A stretch of 64,000 nt of DNA from Lepraria neglecta (GCA_033220425.1 CM065653.1:3658001-3722000), one strand, 5' to 3'. Shown: positions 24,635-36,084, counted from the stretch's first letter. Notes: generated from the sequence alone by a model not told the origin. Translations and numbers: made by a program.

Positions 24635-25161
24635 TCATAGTCCCGAGTCCAAGCCTCGCTCCTTCCACCTAAAAGCATTCTCCACAACCACCCTCATCTC
24701 CCCCGTCATCTCCAACCCACCAACCTCCTCCCTACTCGCCCAAACACCCTCAGAATGCTCATCAAGGATTAACACAAAACTCCCCTCCAGCAACCTCACA
24801 CCCGAAATTCAACTGCAGAGACATCTCCCTCAAAACCATCCTCTCATCTCCCGCCCACACACTCTTCTCCACAGCATACGAAAAGCTCTCCACGGCCGCC
24901 GTGACAGTCTCAACCTCCATACCAGTTTCTTCGCGGACTTCGCGCTTCAGACTATGTAGGATGGTGGCGTCTGTGTCGTCGACTCTACTATCTGGGATTT
25001 CGAAGACATTGAGGAAAGCCGTTTCGTGGGCGGCGTGTTTGAGGAGGAGTTTGGTGGGGGTGGAAGTTGGGTGGAAGATTATGGCGCCGACGATCAGTTT
25101 GTTGTAGCACAGGCCGGATGCTGAAAGGTGAAAGGTTAAGAGTGTGGTTGTGAGGGCCATT
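24635..25161 (-). pseudogene. Nudix hydrolase-like gene with a frame change near the end
   Basis: From MALTTTLLTFHLSASGLCYN the protein runs through LIVGAIIFHP, TKLLLKHAAHETAFLNVFEI and a Nudix-box-like DSRVDDTDATILHSLKREVREETGMEVE. The REVREETG core (catalytic Glu residues) is kept, but the first Gly of the box (usually FE(I/L)PGG) is replaced: FEIPDSR. The frame ends early at CVNP, while the next frame continues with DEHSEGVWASREEVGGLEMT and an ending common to fungal Nudix proteins at 24635. So a one-base change near 24765 cuts about 40 residues. Nudix proteins hydrolyse nucleoside diphosphates linked to other groups. Loss of the Gly and of the tail both suggest decay, though a sequencing slip could explain the shift. 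Confidence 0.65.
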
Positions 25162-26619
25162 GTGATGGGTATTTGATTTACTTTGGAGATTATGGATGGA
25201 AGTATGGATGATAGTGAAGGTAGATGTTGAAGATGGACGTACAAATTTGGGAGGGAAAATTATGGAGAATGCTCCTGGCATGTGAATCATCTTCATCCCT
25301 TTTCATGTGTTACAAGAGATTTTTGCCTCCAAAATCACGTGACATCGTTATTCAATCCATCTCCCCATCCGGAAATCTGTAAACAAAGCCAACCTTCTCC
25401 GTTCTCTTCAAAATTCTCGAATTTTTTGACGCTAGTGCTCTCTGACTATTATGTTCCCTCCCATATCCAGCTCGACGTCCAAAGATGAACATTTGGAAAC
25501 CTCAAACAGGTTAGTGCCTCCATCATGCTGCGGTGATCAACTCCGCCGAGGGTGTGCATCGACCTAACTGGAGAGAGAAGTGAGGAAGAAAGGCGGACTG
25601 TGGTTGAAAAAATTGCTAGAGAGTTCGGTAGATGATGTTGAGAGGTAGTAGGTGGTGAGTGGCAGGCATGAAACAACGAACCGAGTCAACAAGTGAGGGA
25701 AAAGGGGTTGATGTTGCAGTGAATTCCTGTTCGTTACATCTTCCCACCATTTGCTGTCACCTGACCATCCTCCGCTTGCTGCACCACCCCCGCGGCCCCC
25801 GAAGGCTTAAATCTGTCTCTCTAAAGCCCCACATTGTTTCCGCTAGCGATGGCATCCCGCTTCCAAGCCTTTTCGATCCGTAAGACGGTAGCCTTGCCAA
25901 CTGAACCCAAGTAGCCCTTTGTCATCTGCAAATGCCACAGTTCGGGCATCCAGCCTGAAGGACCGATTCCACCGTAGGCCCTTCTCTTGCCACAATGACG
26001 ATCAATTCAATGCCAATTGTATACCCCCTAGCGCTTGCAAGGGTCGGCAATTTGATCGATCAAGAGTCCGGAACGGTAGTGGTACGTATAAAAATGTTGG
26101 GACAGTAGACGAGGTGAGGCAGCAGAGGACGTTGTATAAAATCACTGCCAAAGAGAATTAGTAATCTCAGACACCGTAGCAACAAGGACCAAATTGTATA
26201 GAGAGATACATACGTGGGGGCTGGACCGTTCACATCAATCTAGCCATCGTACGATATGCAACATGTCGATACATTCCGTTTTGAATGTTCTCGTAGATTG
26301 CGCTGAAACGAATCGAAGTATCCTTGACCAAATCCTTGGCCCCCATTGCATCAATCGTGAAGTTCTGCCATTCACGATTCCAAAGTCGATCGGTTTCAGT
26401 CGATCACACAAAAAGCATGAATGTAGTAGCCAAGCAGAACAAATGCACGGTGTCGCGGGTGCGTTGCTAATTCCTTCAGTTCTCCAATGGGTGTTTCCTA
26501 TCTCTTATCTTATCTTCAAACCACCACTTAGAGCCTTGTCTAAGCTCCGTTCGACGGCTATTGGTGAGGGTCGCTGTATGTTGGGCTTCGTAGGTACCGA
26601 GATAATGTCGTTGTGGGTA
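25162..26619. other. Intergenic region, no gene supported
   Basis: About 1.45 kb. A possible short plus-strand exon starts at an ATG near 25484 and ends at a GT donor (CAAACAG|GTTAGT), but no matching downstream exon was recognised. Otherwise nothing seen. Confidence 0.35.
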
Positions 26620-27114
26620 CTACTCGTAGGTCGAGCGAGCGCTCCGATCGGAACCCTAGAGAAGGGTAAGTAGAGGAGAGACACGAATATGAGAGGTACT
26701 CACAAATTCCCTCAGATAGCGCTCAAAGGTCATGGAGATGACACGCTTGCCGGGGAAAGATTGATAAGTCACCCAGCCTTTACGTCGAGGATGCAAGGAT
26801 ACAGCGTCAGACCCGTAGGGAGAAGTGACTGGGCGGCGTAGTGAGTGCTTATCCAGACGCAGAGACTTGCCGACCCTGCAGGCATAGGGTCTGGTCGTGT
26901 GTGTAGATGGTCGTGCCTTTCGGGTAGTAAGTTGCTGAGGTGGGGCTGGTTGCTGGGCGGACTGCAAGTTCTGGGGCTGTGATGATAAAGAAACTGGGGT
27001 GAGGAGTCCATCGTCGTCGGAGTCGTCGGGATCAGAGTCATTGTATAATTGCCATTTTCTCTCTATCGCTTTGAGTTGGCCCTCTTGCCAATAGGCGTAG
27101 TGAGGATGGTCCAT
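26620..27114 (-). CDS. Small acidic/basic protein of unknown function, 2 exons
   Basis: Exons 27114-26704 and 26655-26620 with a 48-bp intron (GTGAGT...CTCTAG) join in phase to 148 residues. MDHPHYAYWQEGQLKAIERK begins the protein, then an acidic patch (NDSDPDDSDDDG), a Gln/Pro-rich part (SAQQPAPPQQL), a basic part (RKARPSTHTTRPYACR) and VISMTFERYLREF followed by a Tyr/Arg-rich tail. The start at 27114 is preferred over an upstream Met at 27270 because of the context (AAATATGG) and the sudden change of composition. Unrecognised family; the acidic and basic segments suggest a nuclear or RNA/DNA-linked role, which is only a guess. It is divergent with the kinase gene at 27582. Confidence 0.5.
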
Positions 27115-27581
27115 ATTTGATTGATAGTATTGATAAATCAAAGTGAAGATTGTGTTGTACTCTGGGAGGGGCGCTCGAACAGATAAATCGGAGAAACTTC
27201 GGGACTTGACTGTAGGCTTGGCGCTAACCAACACCACACTGCATGTTTGCAAGCGGACAGAGTTAGACACAAGTCCCCAACTTGAGTTTCAGTTATCCCG
27301 GTGGTCAAGCTTGGTTCTTCATCTCTCCACCGCTTTGTGCTTGCCAAGCTCACGGTTCGCAAAATAACCCGGATATCTCCCCAACTTGATATCCAATATA
27401 CTTGACAGTAAGCTGTGAAGGGTTGGAGATTTGGGTCTGAGACCTGTGCAAATCCTCGATCACTGCTCAGTGGCCCCACATTCGATGCCAATTCTTGTAG
27501 TCCGAGCAGCCACGACGAAAAGTCGAGGGGCTACTGGCCGAACTTTTTTCCTACCTGCGAGCCAAGCAGCCAACTCTCATC

Positions 27582-29354
27582 ATGGAACATCTTCAACCCA
27601 ATAATGAAGTGGAGTACGATAGCACCGAGTTTCCACCCACCGAGCCAAATTCTCCTGGGACCGAGGCCGCAATCGAGGCAAAGTACGGCGGTAAACACCC
27701 TGACTCTCTTCATGATATATTGCGGATCATCCCAATTGACTACCAGGCGCAAATGGCCTTCCACGAACTGGCTCTCATGAGAGAAGACTTGAATGAACAC
27801 CATGCCCAATTCATTGTCATTGACAAGCAGAAACGCGCTCCTGGTAACCAAGGCTACGACTCAGGACCGAGTGAGGAGGTAAACGATTCCAGTGTTGGCT
27901 CTAAAGAAGAGCTAATTTATCCGGGCTATTTCCGTTTGAACTTTGACTGTCAACCACTGCTTGCTCACAGCACGCAGTACAGCATTGGAAGAGGTATTAC
28001 CAAGATACAGCCGGATCACAATGTCGATATTCTGTTAGCCGCACCAGATTCAAAGTACAGGGGTCGCCTCGCTGCCGCGCATGCCTTTCTGCAGTTACAC
28101 CTGGACTCTGGTGCCTGGCTTCTTCGGGCAGGATTGGGGCATCATAGCACAGACGATCCTACACCTGAGGTCATTGATCATCCGAATGGTTTCCAGGACT
28201 GTATACACGGCCCAGTCGTCTACGATGGGGAGTCGATAAGACACGGTGCAGTCCGCTGCCTCTGCAAGCCTCGAAGTTCTCTTGTCGTGGGAGGTATGCA
28301 TTTTGTTATCCAGTTTTGTATTGATACAGCACCGAAGGATGCAAAATACTTGGAGGACCGAACGCCATGGCTGCAAGCGCGTGGACTACCTAACCCCACC
28401 ACCCGTCAGTCAGGCATCCCTTTCGAATCCGACATCAAAACCAAGTGGGCTGTATTTAGGGAAGGTCTGGGAGCCGGCGCCTTTGGCTTGGTCTTTGAAG
28501 GTCTCGATCCGGAGAGTGGGGACCTCAGGGCGATTAAGAAACTACCGATCAAGTCGTTGGAACAACGTGGCGAAGCAGAGACGGAAATTCGCGTGGGCAA
28601 GACGCTCAATAATTACCCTGGTCTAGTGAAGACTTACGGGTGGTGCAATCAACAGGGAGAGTCAATCTTGAAGAATCGGTACCCACACGAACTCTATATT
28701 TTCCAGGAGAGGGGAACATCATTCAGGCACTACAACTGGAAGTCTGAACCCATCATGCAATGGATCGATCGAAGACGCCTGTGTAGGCAGCTTCTAGAAG
28801 GGCTTTTTCAGATCCATCGCCGCGGCTGGATGCACCGAGACATTACCCCAGCGAACGTTCTCCTATTTCAGCACCCACTACGAGCCACTCTGTGCGATTA
28901 CGGAAAGCTGTGTCAGCAAGATACCGACAATGTAACGACTTTAGCAGCATGGGCTCATCTCCCTCCAGAAATTCGCAAACCCCCGGAAACCCCCCATACA
29001 TATGACCGAAAGATCGACATCTGGCTGTTGGGTCTGACGCTTCTCTACTCTTGGTTTCCAAGGAAATGGATGCAAGGCAAAGCGGAGTTGCGAGATGAAG
29101 CGCATTACGATAAGGTCATGCCGCTATTGATGGATCCGATGAAGAGTCTCCGGCAGGAGGATAATGGCGCTTTCTTAAGAGATCCTGGAGCACCGAGATT
29201 TGTTTCATTAATCCGTCAAATGGTATCATGGGACCCCGCAGACCGTCCCTCTACATTGGAAGCTCTGAATCATGAGAGTATGCAGATTGACGAGAACGCC
29301 GAGTCGGCAGGCCTCAAGCGATCTCGGCAATCAGTGTTGTCTACTCAGGACTAG
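27582..29354 (+). CDS. FHA-domain protein kinase
   Basis: One exon, 590 residues. After a disordered N-terminus, an FHA-like region (about 125-235: HSTQYSIGRG, AAAHAFLQLHLDSGAWLL) should bind phosphothreonine. The kinase domain (about 290-560) has the Gly loop GLGAGAFGLVFEG, Lys in RAIKKLP (about 319), Glu in EAETEIRVG, the catalytic loop MHRDITPANVLLF (HRD about 417-419), LCDYGK in place of DFG, then HLPPEIRKP for APE, and DIWLLGLTLLYSW. Asp residues needed for catalysis are kept, so an active kinase is likely in spite of DYG. FHA plus kinase recalls Rad53/Dun1-type checkpoint kinases, but this layout is also common in rapidly expanding fungal FHA-kinases, and orthology is not claimed. Confidence 0.85.
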   Translation: MEHLQPNNEVEYDSTEFPPTEPNSPGTEAAIEAKYGGKHPDSLHDILRIIPIDYQAQMAFHELALMREDLNEHHAQFIVIDKQKRAPGNQGYDSGPSEEVNDSSVGSKEELIYPGYFRLNFDCQPLLAHSTQYSIGRGITKIQPDHNVDILLAAPDSKYRGRLAAAHAFLQLHLDSGAWLLRAGLGHHSTDDPTPEVIDHPNGFQDCIHGPVVYDGESIRHGAVRCLCKPRSSLVVGGMHFVIQFCIDTAPKDAKYLEDRTPWLQARGLPNPTTRQSGIPFESDIKTKWAVFREGLGAGAFGLVFEGLDPESGDLRAIKKLPIKSLEQRGEAETEIRVGKTLNNYPGLVKTYGWCNQQGESILKNRYPHELYIFQERGTSFRHYNWKSEPIMQWIDRRRLCRQLLEGLFQIHRRGWMHRDITPANVLLFQHPLRATLCDYGKLCQQDTDNVTTLAAWAHLPPEIRKPPETPHTYDRKIDIWLLGLTLLYSWFPRKWMQGKAELRDEAHYDKVMPLLMDPMKSLRQEDNGAFLRDPGAPRFVSLIRQMVSWDPADRPSTLEALNHESMQIDENAESAGLKRSRQSVLSTQD

Positions 29355-29732
29355 CAAAGCTGAAAAACTGGACTTGGATAGCTTGCTGGCCACGTGCCAG
29401 TAGGTTTTTGCCGACGCATGTTAATGACTTCATAGTAGTGATCCAGGCTAGAATCATTTATACCCAACATCCTCCCAGCGCTGATTGCCACATTCAGGCT
29501 TCGATTCGAGCGTGGACGCCGCTTCAAGCTCGGCTGGCGACGATTTCTTGAGTTTCATTTCTAGCGTGTATCTGATTTTGCATACGAGCGTGGAAGCTCC
29601 GAAGGGGAGCGGGAGTTTAGCAACGAGATACCCTAGTAGACGTTCAACTGCTACGTAATTAGCGATTTAACAATGCATGCTGGTGATGACTTTAATGACA
29701 TTGCACTTATTCCATTTCCTGGTTTATGATTC

Positions 29733-29755
29733 TAGGCTGCGATCATCGCAGCCTA
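29733..29755. repeat. Inverted repeat TAGGCTGCGAT/ATCGCAGCCTA
   Basis: Perfect 11-bp arms around one base, able to form a hairpin; its right arm begins a direct repeat. Confidence 0.6.
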
Positions 29756-29958
29756 CGAAGCCATGCCAAACACGTCCAATTCCCTTGAGCAACCTCTGCC
29801 CCCACCTTTCATTCCTTGACAAATCCACCTCAACGTATACCATCAGACTTCATGACAGTCGTGCTCTAGTGCAATCGTCCATTTTGCCCTTGGATACCGG
29901 TTGAGCACCCAAAATCGCAGCCTACGAAGGTATGCCAAAAATGTTCAATCTCCTTGAC
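29745..29958 (+). repeat. Dispersed direct repeat, two copies of about 45 bp
   Basis: Copy 1 at 29745-29789 and copy 2 at 29914-29958, both beginning ATCGCAGCCTACGAAG and continuing ATGCCAAA; about 80% alike. Origin unknown; perhaps a decayed duplication. Confidence 0.55.
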
Positions 29959-30419
29959 TGGCCCATTGAGCGGTGAACTCGTCTAGCGAGATCTCCTCTT
30001 TTCCGATCCGAACTTTCTATTCACCTTGACTAACAACATTCATGCAACAAGAGATTCTTTATTTTATGTTAGGTGATGTCCTAGATGGTCTCATTTCCGT
30101 CTAACATGATTGAATTCATCGTCTAAGCTTGTGTAAATGCCCACTAATAACAAGATTGGGGACATTGTGATGCTTAAAGGATCAACAAGAGAGCCGATAA
30201 AGAGGATCGATGTGGTAAATTGATGCAACCAACAGCCAAGGAAAAAGATAAAACCTAACCATGAACCATTGACTAAATCAGAGCTGAAGCCAACCATCAT
30301 TCATCAAAGCTGAGTTTGGTTCCTCTTGACGACAATGCTTTCCCACATTTTTGGCTTTCCAGTCGCGTTTTCCATTGTTAACAACCCTCACATGCTATTT
30401 CACCTTGTCAAGATGCTCT

Positions 30420-30995
30420 TCATTCAGCGCCGGAGTGTGTAGCTGTTCGAGATGCCTCTGAAGGGTCATGGCGCCTATCGTCAGCACTGGGCTCGAGACT
30501 GCCCGTCTCTGAAAGCCGGTCACTCGGGAGAGCCTCGAGTGGTAAGTCATCGCCAAAAAGCTCTGGATCGAGATCTTCGGTTGGAGTAATGTCAGTCGTT
30601 GGATCATACATACTAGAGGATGACATACCGTTACTCGGAGGCTCATGTGACCGTCGACGGCCTAGCCAGAAGGTCACCCAAAGAGCAACAACTCCGAGGA
30701 TGGACGCGATGCACCCGAAAACAATTGTGCTGATGTCGTTGGGATCCCACTGGGAGTTTTGCTGGATCGCTGGTGCGCTCGTGCCTCGAGGGCTAATTCG
30801 AGGTAACCCTATGGTTTGTGTGTTAGTCGCCAAAGAGTCGCTGCTGGATATAGCCTGATGGTAAGCAGGCATGGGGCTCGCGATGGTAGAAGAAATAATG
30901 CAGGGAAGGCAGAATGATTTACGCATCTTCCAAACCAGGCTGTTGAAAGGCTGATGAGAAATGTTTTCGGAGACTTTGAGCATTTGAATACCCAA
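30420..30995 (-). CDS. Single-pass membrane protein, fungal
   Basis: A frame of up to 191 residues; a start at 30872 (MPAYHQAIS) seems most likely, although an upstream Met at 30995 is in frame. The key part is WDPNDISTIVFGCIASILGV then VALWVTFWLGRRRS: a transmembrane helix followed by an Arg stop-transfer signal, with an acidic, Asp/Ser-rich cytoplasmic tail (TDITPTEDLDPELFGDDLPL). This layout is common in small fungal membrane proteins of unknown role. The N-terminal side is Ser/Thr/Gln-rich. An intron near LATNTQTIG is possible. No family name can be given. Confidence 0.5.
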   Translation of the reverse strand: MGIQMLKVSENISHQPFNSLVWKMRKSFCLPCIISSTIASPMPAYHQAISSSDSLATNTQTIGLPRISPRGTSAPAIQQNSQWDPNDISTIVFGCIASILGVVALWVTFWLGRRRSHEPPSNGMSSSSMYDPTTDITPTEDLDPELFGDDLPLEALPSDRLSETGSLEPSADDRRHDPSEASRTATHSGAE

Positions 30996-32389
30996 GATCT
31001 AAGACAGAGAGATGGCAAACCTAAGGGAAGAGCCATGACTCTATGAGCAAATCCACACGCCACGTCGACAGCCGTAGAGCACGCCCTGCCCCTTCTCCTG
31101 CAATAGTAAAATCTCAGCTCAGACTGCTATGGCTCTCGAAACGTTCAGATGGTAAAGAAATTAGTTATTTCTACAAGTTTTGCCGAGGTTTTGGGACAAA
31201 TCGGCGCGCCCACCATCAGGAGGACGATCTGCACTTCTTTGCCTTGAAATGGTTCGCTCAATTCATTCGGCTACTCTGCCTACGATTTCGTCCTACTACA
31301 TCTTGTCGGAAAATATCGCTCATAGCCGTGGCAGCCCCATATTGAAACGCTCTCTATATTAAGGTAATAGATGTTCGAGGAAGACTAAGGTATAGACTTT
31401 GTCGCATAGTGGAGGTCCACGCTGGAATTCCAGTAGAAGAATTATTCCATCTGGCAATGATTCTTCCATGCATTCTGTGCTTTCAACTCCGACACACAGG
31501 GCAAGGAACGTCTGCCGATTGGCCATTGGAAGATCCACAGTGCGGGTGTGGTTTGGACAGCAAACCAGTTTTCTGTTTCTTAGTGCTCACCACCAATACA
31601 TATCGTTAACATAAACAACTCTCAGCCCTACTCAGCCCTACTGCCTAGTACGCAAGCATCTCCCATAGAGAATCAATCAAGTCGTCTTCAACATGCTGAA
31701 GCATGTACACCAAGCAATCCCGGCTCGATATTTGTAAGTTATATCGCATAGCACGATGCCCTGCAAGATTAATGATCATTCTCATGAATGGGTGAGGAGT
31801 GGAGTGCTCTCGATCGCCAAGTGTGAGTCTCTTTGCGACTTCTGGCATTTGGGCATCGAATACAAGCCAGCTTCGGCTCTCCGAAAGGTAGGAATCGAGG
31901 TGTTGAACGAACTCGCCAAACTGAAGAACGTGTTAGCATGTCGCGGTACATATTAAGAATAATTTCTTGCCATTGACGTTAGCGCAGAGCGGAAGGGGGA
32001 CGGCCCAAATTGTAGGACACATCTCCCATCTCGATGTTTATCGAAATTCTAAAGCGCAAGCAGAAAAATTGGATCGCCCCTTGCCACTGCCAATACCAGC
32101 CACAAGGATAAGCCAAATCTTTGTTCTGAGGTCAAGCCCAGCAGCCTGTGCCCAGAAATTCCAGGTATCAGCATAACAGCCCTACTTCCACGTGGTCCAG
32201 ATCCTCAAAGGTAAGTCGAGGACGTGTCTAGTCTTAGCCTTCTACCGCGAGCTAACGTGATAAAGTGGAACTGTTTGTTGGAGATGCACCATGTTCAAAT
32301 TGGAGGCATATACGCTGCTTACTCACCGTACCAACTTCGGAAGGCTTCAGTTTCTTTTCAACCTTCGTGGAGTGTAAGAGCGGTTGTCA
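30996..32389. other. Gene-poor stretch, nothing recognised
   Basis: About 1.4 kb of short frames without motifs. A small tandem duplication (CTCAGCCCTA twice) is at about 31620. Likely decayed sequence. Confidence 0.35.
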
Positions 32390-33515
32390 GCTAACTTGAG
32401 ACACAGTGTAGTGGTCAAACGCCCTGTCGGAAATGCCCAGATCAAGAAATTACCTCGCCAGTATGTTCTAACATCCGTATTGAAGGACCTGTATCGCGTG
32501 TTCTATTAGGTGAGTCAAAGCCACTACGCGACCACAAATCCGAATATTATCATATTTAAGGCTGAGGATCGAATAGCCAATTTTAAATTTCCAGGAACGC
32601 TGCATTGGATAAAACTTCGTACAGGTAGATCTGTATATGTCGTCTTTACGGACAAAGGAGACATGGTAGCACCGGAGGATACCAAGTGTGTTGCGCGCTG
32701 TTGGCTGGACCCGCTGGAAAATTGTGCCACTCTAGTTGCGAAGTGTTGGGCCCTGCTCGGGCCGAAGAACGACGACTTTCACAAAAAAAACATGCGAGTA
32801 CTTACCGCGGCATTTCTCTATAATTACCAATGTATACAAGAGGTACATCTCGATGTTCTCCACCATCCATTGTATGCTAACATAAATGCAGCATGAGGCC
32901 ATTTCACAGGGGCTGAAATGCTTATCATCGTCACTTCAAATGCTCCGGGCTCTAGATGTCACCTTCCAGATAGCAGGACCTGAACTGGACAGTTTCAATC
33001 TGTAAGACATATACGGCAAGGTTGAATGTGGACAGTTGCCCGAGGTTAAGTCCACGTTCAAGGCCTTCCTGTCGGCATTGTATCATCTTTGTTCCTCGGA
33101 AGTGTTATTAACCTCGAGCGGAGACTTTCTACAGGTTTTCTACGGTACGCTGTTACTTTTCCTCATCCGAATCAGCCTACGGGCTATCCTGCACTATCCC
33201 ATAGACAGGCACTATGATTATGGTGAACAGAGTACTCAGGATGTCTTAATTGGGATGGGTTCCGCCTCTCTACTGTACCAGCCATTGCTGTCGGCATTGG
33301 AGACTACCAAAATGACCTTCGGTGGCTGTTTGCAACGTCTAAATACTGACCCAGCTTTGAAAAAGTCAGCGCATTTGCGCCAGCATTATGAAAGCGCCGC
33401 CAGCCTGATGTCTGTGCCTGATCCACTAGAGACAAGCATTGCGGAGCACGTTTTTTTCTTCTTCGAGCGGTTTTATGTTTCTCATAGGGGCCACTGCTAT
33501 GGACGTCAAAGCTAG
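32390..33515 (+). pseudogene. Decayed coding region, possibly zinc-cluster-like regulator
   Basis: Three open stretches follow one another: near 32420 a Cys-rich TPCRKCPDQEITSPVCSNIR; 32510-32896 with HWIKLRTGRSVYVVF and ARCWLDPLENCATLVAK; then LKCLSSSLQMLRALDVTF near 32920 and 33036-33515 with STFKAFLSALYHLCSSEVLL, GDFLQVFYGTLLLFLIRISL and HYESAASLM. The PCxxC followed by a spaced Cys and a helical second half recalls fungal zinc-binding regulators, but frames change between pieces and no complete gene can be built. I keep this as a decayed gene of uncertain family. Codon pattern and amphipathic helices in the last stretch argue that it once coded. Confidence 0.35.
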
Positions 33516-35082
33516 ATGATTTGGCACGACTAGGCGTTGTGTATCTTGGATTTTTGAGTGGCGACATTATGGGGCACCGATGGGGTGGCAGAAGAATTTA
33601 TTAGATCCAATGCTTTAAATCCACTCAATCCTTGCATCATCTCCTTGCCGCCGACACTCACTACACCCGGATGGCTTGGAGCTTACCCATCAAGCGGGGA
33701 TCTCCTTCTGGGTTCCGACTAGCAGTGTCCTGAGGTACGCACAGCGACTAATTTCATGTCAGCTACCGATAACATAATCCATGCACGGCGGAGAATCAGA
33801 TCATGGGGGCTGCCACAGAATTACGTTGAAATTGGCCTCGCACCAATTGCTTAGTCGGTCAATTTACTCTACCTTCTCTTAGACAGGAAAAATACTTCAT
33901 GTTTGAGACTCCCCAAACTCATTCAGAAAAAGAGTTAGCCTCAGAAAAAGAGAGCGGCTGGGAGACTATCAGAATGTCTGCCTGAAGGGCGCAATCCGGA
34001 GGATGGTAGCTGGCTGCTGGAGCATACTGAAGGAACGCTAATTTGATAGCGAGAAAAATGCCCAGAATTTCGCTTATCAGATCAAGATCAGCGGATTGGT
34101 GGAGGCTTGATAGTACGTGCAGGGTTTGGGAGGGTGAGCGGCCATCTTCATTCGTCATGAGGTCCTATGTCAAAAATGTCAACTACATCCGACAACACTC
34201 CTAATTCTCCTCTGCATCCTTTCCTGCAGAATTGAAGTTCATCCTTTGATGCTTATCGGATAAAGTTGATGTTTCAGTATGCCTCTCTGCGAAATTTACG
34301 ACGGCGCCGCAATGTTCTCGTCATGAAATGTTTCAAGGCAACATATCCCTTCTCTGCGTCTTATACCATCACTTCAGGAAGTTTCTAGCTCTCTTCTAAA
34401 GTCTTTCTAGTTTCCACAAAATGGCCTCGGCGTGGCGTACGGGTTTCACGGCCGGGAATTAAATGCTTATTTCAAACCCAAATCCTGCGTTTCATCAGTA
34501 TAGCTTCAACTTTATGGATGGCAAAGCGTTTCGGCTTACCAATTGCTGCAGAAGAAGCTTAAAATCCCGGTTGAGCGCCCATAGGGTTCACACAAACTCT
34601 GCAGTGGAGGTCGTTCTTACATGATATCCCCAGCCCGCCAACCTGGTCACCGCAAGATCAGCGTTGACACACGCCCTCATATCCCAGTTCATAGTGGCAA
34701 GTTACCATATGCGCACCCATCAGTCGGCACCCTCCCCACAGCCTGACTGAAAAGACTTTCCTCTAGGTTGAGCTTTCCCCTGGACTGTTTCAATCCCCGT
34801 TAACATACCTCTATGACGTGCCAGCTCTCAGATGCTCGACCAGAGTTTGCAAAATCGCTCACACCACAAAGCGCATGTTGCTCAATGATGCTCGGGCTGA
34901 TCCCTCTTTCGAGACACACACAAGGGGAGCCACACTGCGCTCTCTCTTGAATGATCAGCTCCAAAGTCAGGCAATCAATACACTCCTCGGCCATCTGCCC
35001 GTCCTTGAACAGCTTACAAGACCACTCTTGCACTGCACACCTAGCTTCCAAAGACAAAATCCCATCCACAGCATCACCTACA
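33516..35082. other. Intergenic region, nothing recognised
   Basis: About 1.55 kb without a supported gene. Some short frames, no motifs. Confidence 0.35.
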
Positions 35083-35741
35083 ATGTTCTCCAACTTCCTG
35101 ATCACCGGCGCTCTCGCTGCCATCGTCGACTCCCTCCCCACCGACCTTCAAGTCCGCCAAACCTTCAACGGTGCCGGTCTATGTTACAGAAATGACAGAT
35201 ACACAGTCATGAGGGACAGTCCAGCTTGGAGCTCCGTCCAAGTGGCCGACGGCCAAACCTGCACATCTAATTCCCAGCCCTGCACAGTGGGGGAGAATTA
35301 CTCCAAGTCCTTTGGCATCACTATCACCGCGGGTGGATCGCTGGATCTGTACGCATCCCCCTGGATTCCTCTAAAAAATAAGCTTCTTCATAGTGACTGA
35401 CTCTTCCCAGTGGCGAAATCTTCCCCATAAACTCAGCAGTCTCCTACACCAGAACAACAACCATCTGCTAATCAGTCGGCGAGTGCTGCCCGGCGGGAGG
35501 CTATATCTGCGGCTTGACCTACACGAAAAATGAGGCGCATATTTCCGGTGTGAAGACGACTTATGTTACCGGCAATTGCGCTACCGCTGGGGATGTTGTA
35601 AAGACTGAGGATTATTCCCTCACTGCACCGGTGATGATGGGTGATACTGCACAGGTTACCTTTGCTGCTTGCATTTCGGCTAGTAGCCTTAATCAGGATA
35701 CTGTTACTGCGCAGATTCCGAACTACTCTGGGTACTTCTAA
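35083..35741 (+). CDS. Small secreted cysteine-rich protein, frame interrupted
   Basis: ATG at 35083 gives MFSNFLITGALAAIVDSLPT, a signal peptide, followed by QTFNGAGLCYRND, GQTCTSNSQPCTVGENY and an intron (GTACGC...CCCAG, about 35349-35411) before GEIFPINSAVSYTRT. The second exon continues with SVGECCPAGGYICGLTYTK, TTYVTGNCATAGD and ITFAAC-like ends, finishing at 35741 (NYSGYF). In total nine or so cysteines, spaced for disulphides, typical of secreted fungal proteins. The second exon holds one in-frame stop, so the full protein cannot be made from this copy unless a splice is missed. No family recognised. Role unknown; secreted cysteine-rich proteins often act outside the cell. Confidence 0.5.
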
Positions 35742-36084
35742 GTTTCTGAAGATTTATGTGTCGATTTTTTCTTCGCATATGCATTTCTTCGTCGGTGTTG
35801 CTGTATACAATGTCACGTCTGACTCATTTTGCGACTTGAATCGGGGCTACATGCCAATTTGCAAAGGGATGAGACGGTTGAGAGCCCCTCAATCGAGGAG
35901 TTGCGGTGGCATAGAAGAATACTGAGATGAGCGCAAGTGTGGAGAGAAGGCGCCGAATACGATGACAGCAGGCTTGTTTCACTTTGAGATAACATAGAAC
36001 TATTAGATTAAGCTCAAATATTCAGACACAATTACGAGAAACGAAGTTTGGATATAGAAATGAATGACGGTTTTTGCGGCGTTG
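35742..36084. other. Intergenic region, nothing recognised
   Basis: About 340 bp after the secreted-protein gene. Nothing recognised. Confidence 0.35.

Larger units (their letters stand above)
29355..30419. other. Intergenic region with a short direct repeat and a palindrome
   Basis: About 1 kb without a gene. It holds an 11-bp inverted repeat at 29733-29755 and two copies of a 45-bp repeat (see next entries). Confidence 0.45.

Noticed and set aside
24585-24959. Plus-strand Thr/Ser/Pro-rich frame opposite the Nudix gene
   Set aside because: Antisense shadow of the Nudix C-terminus.
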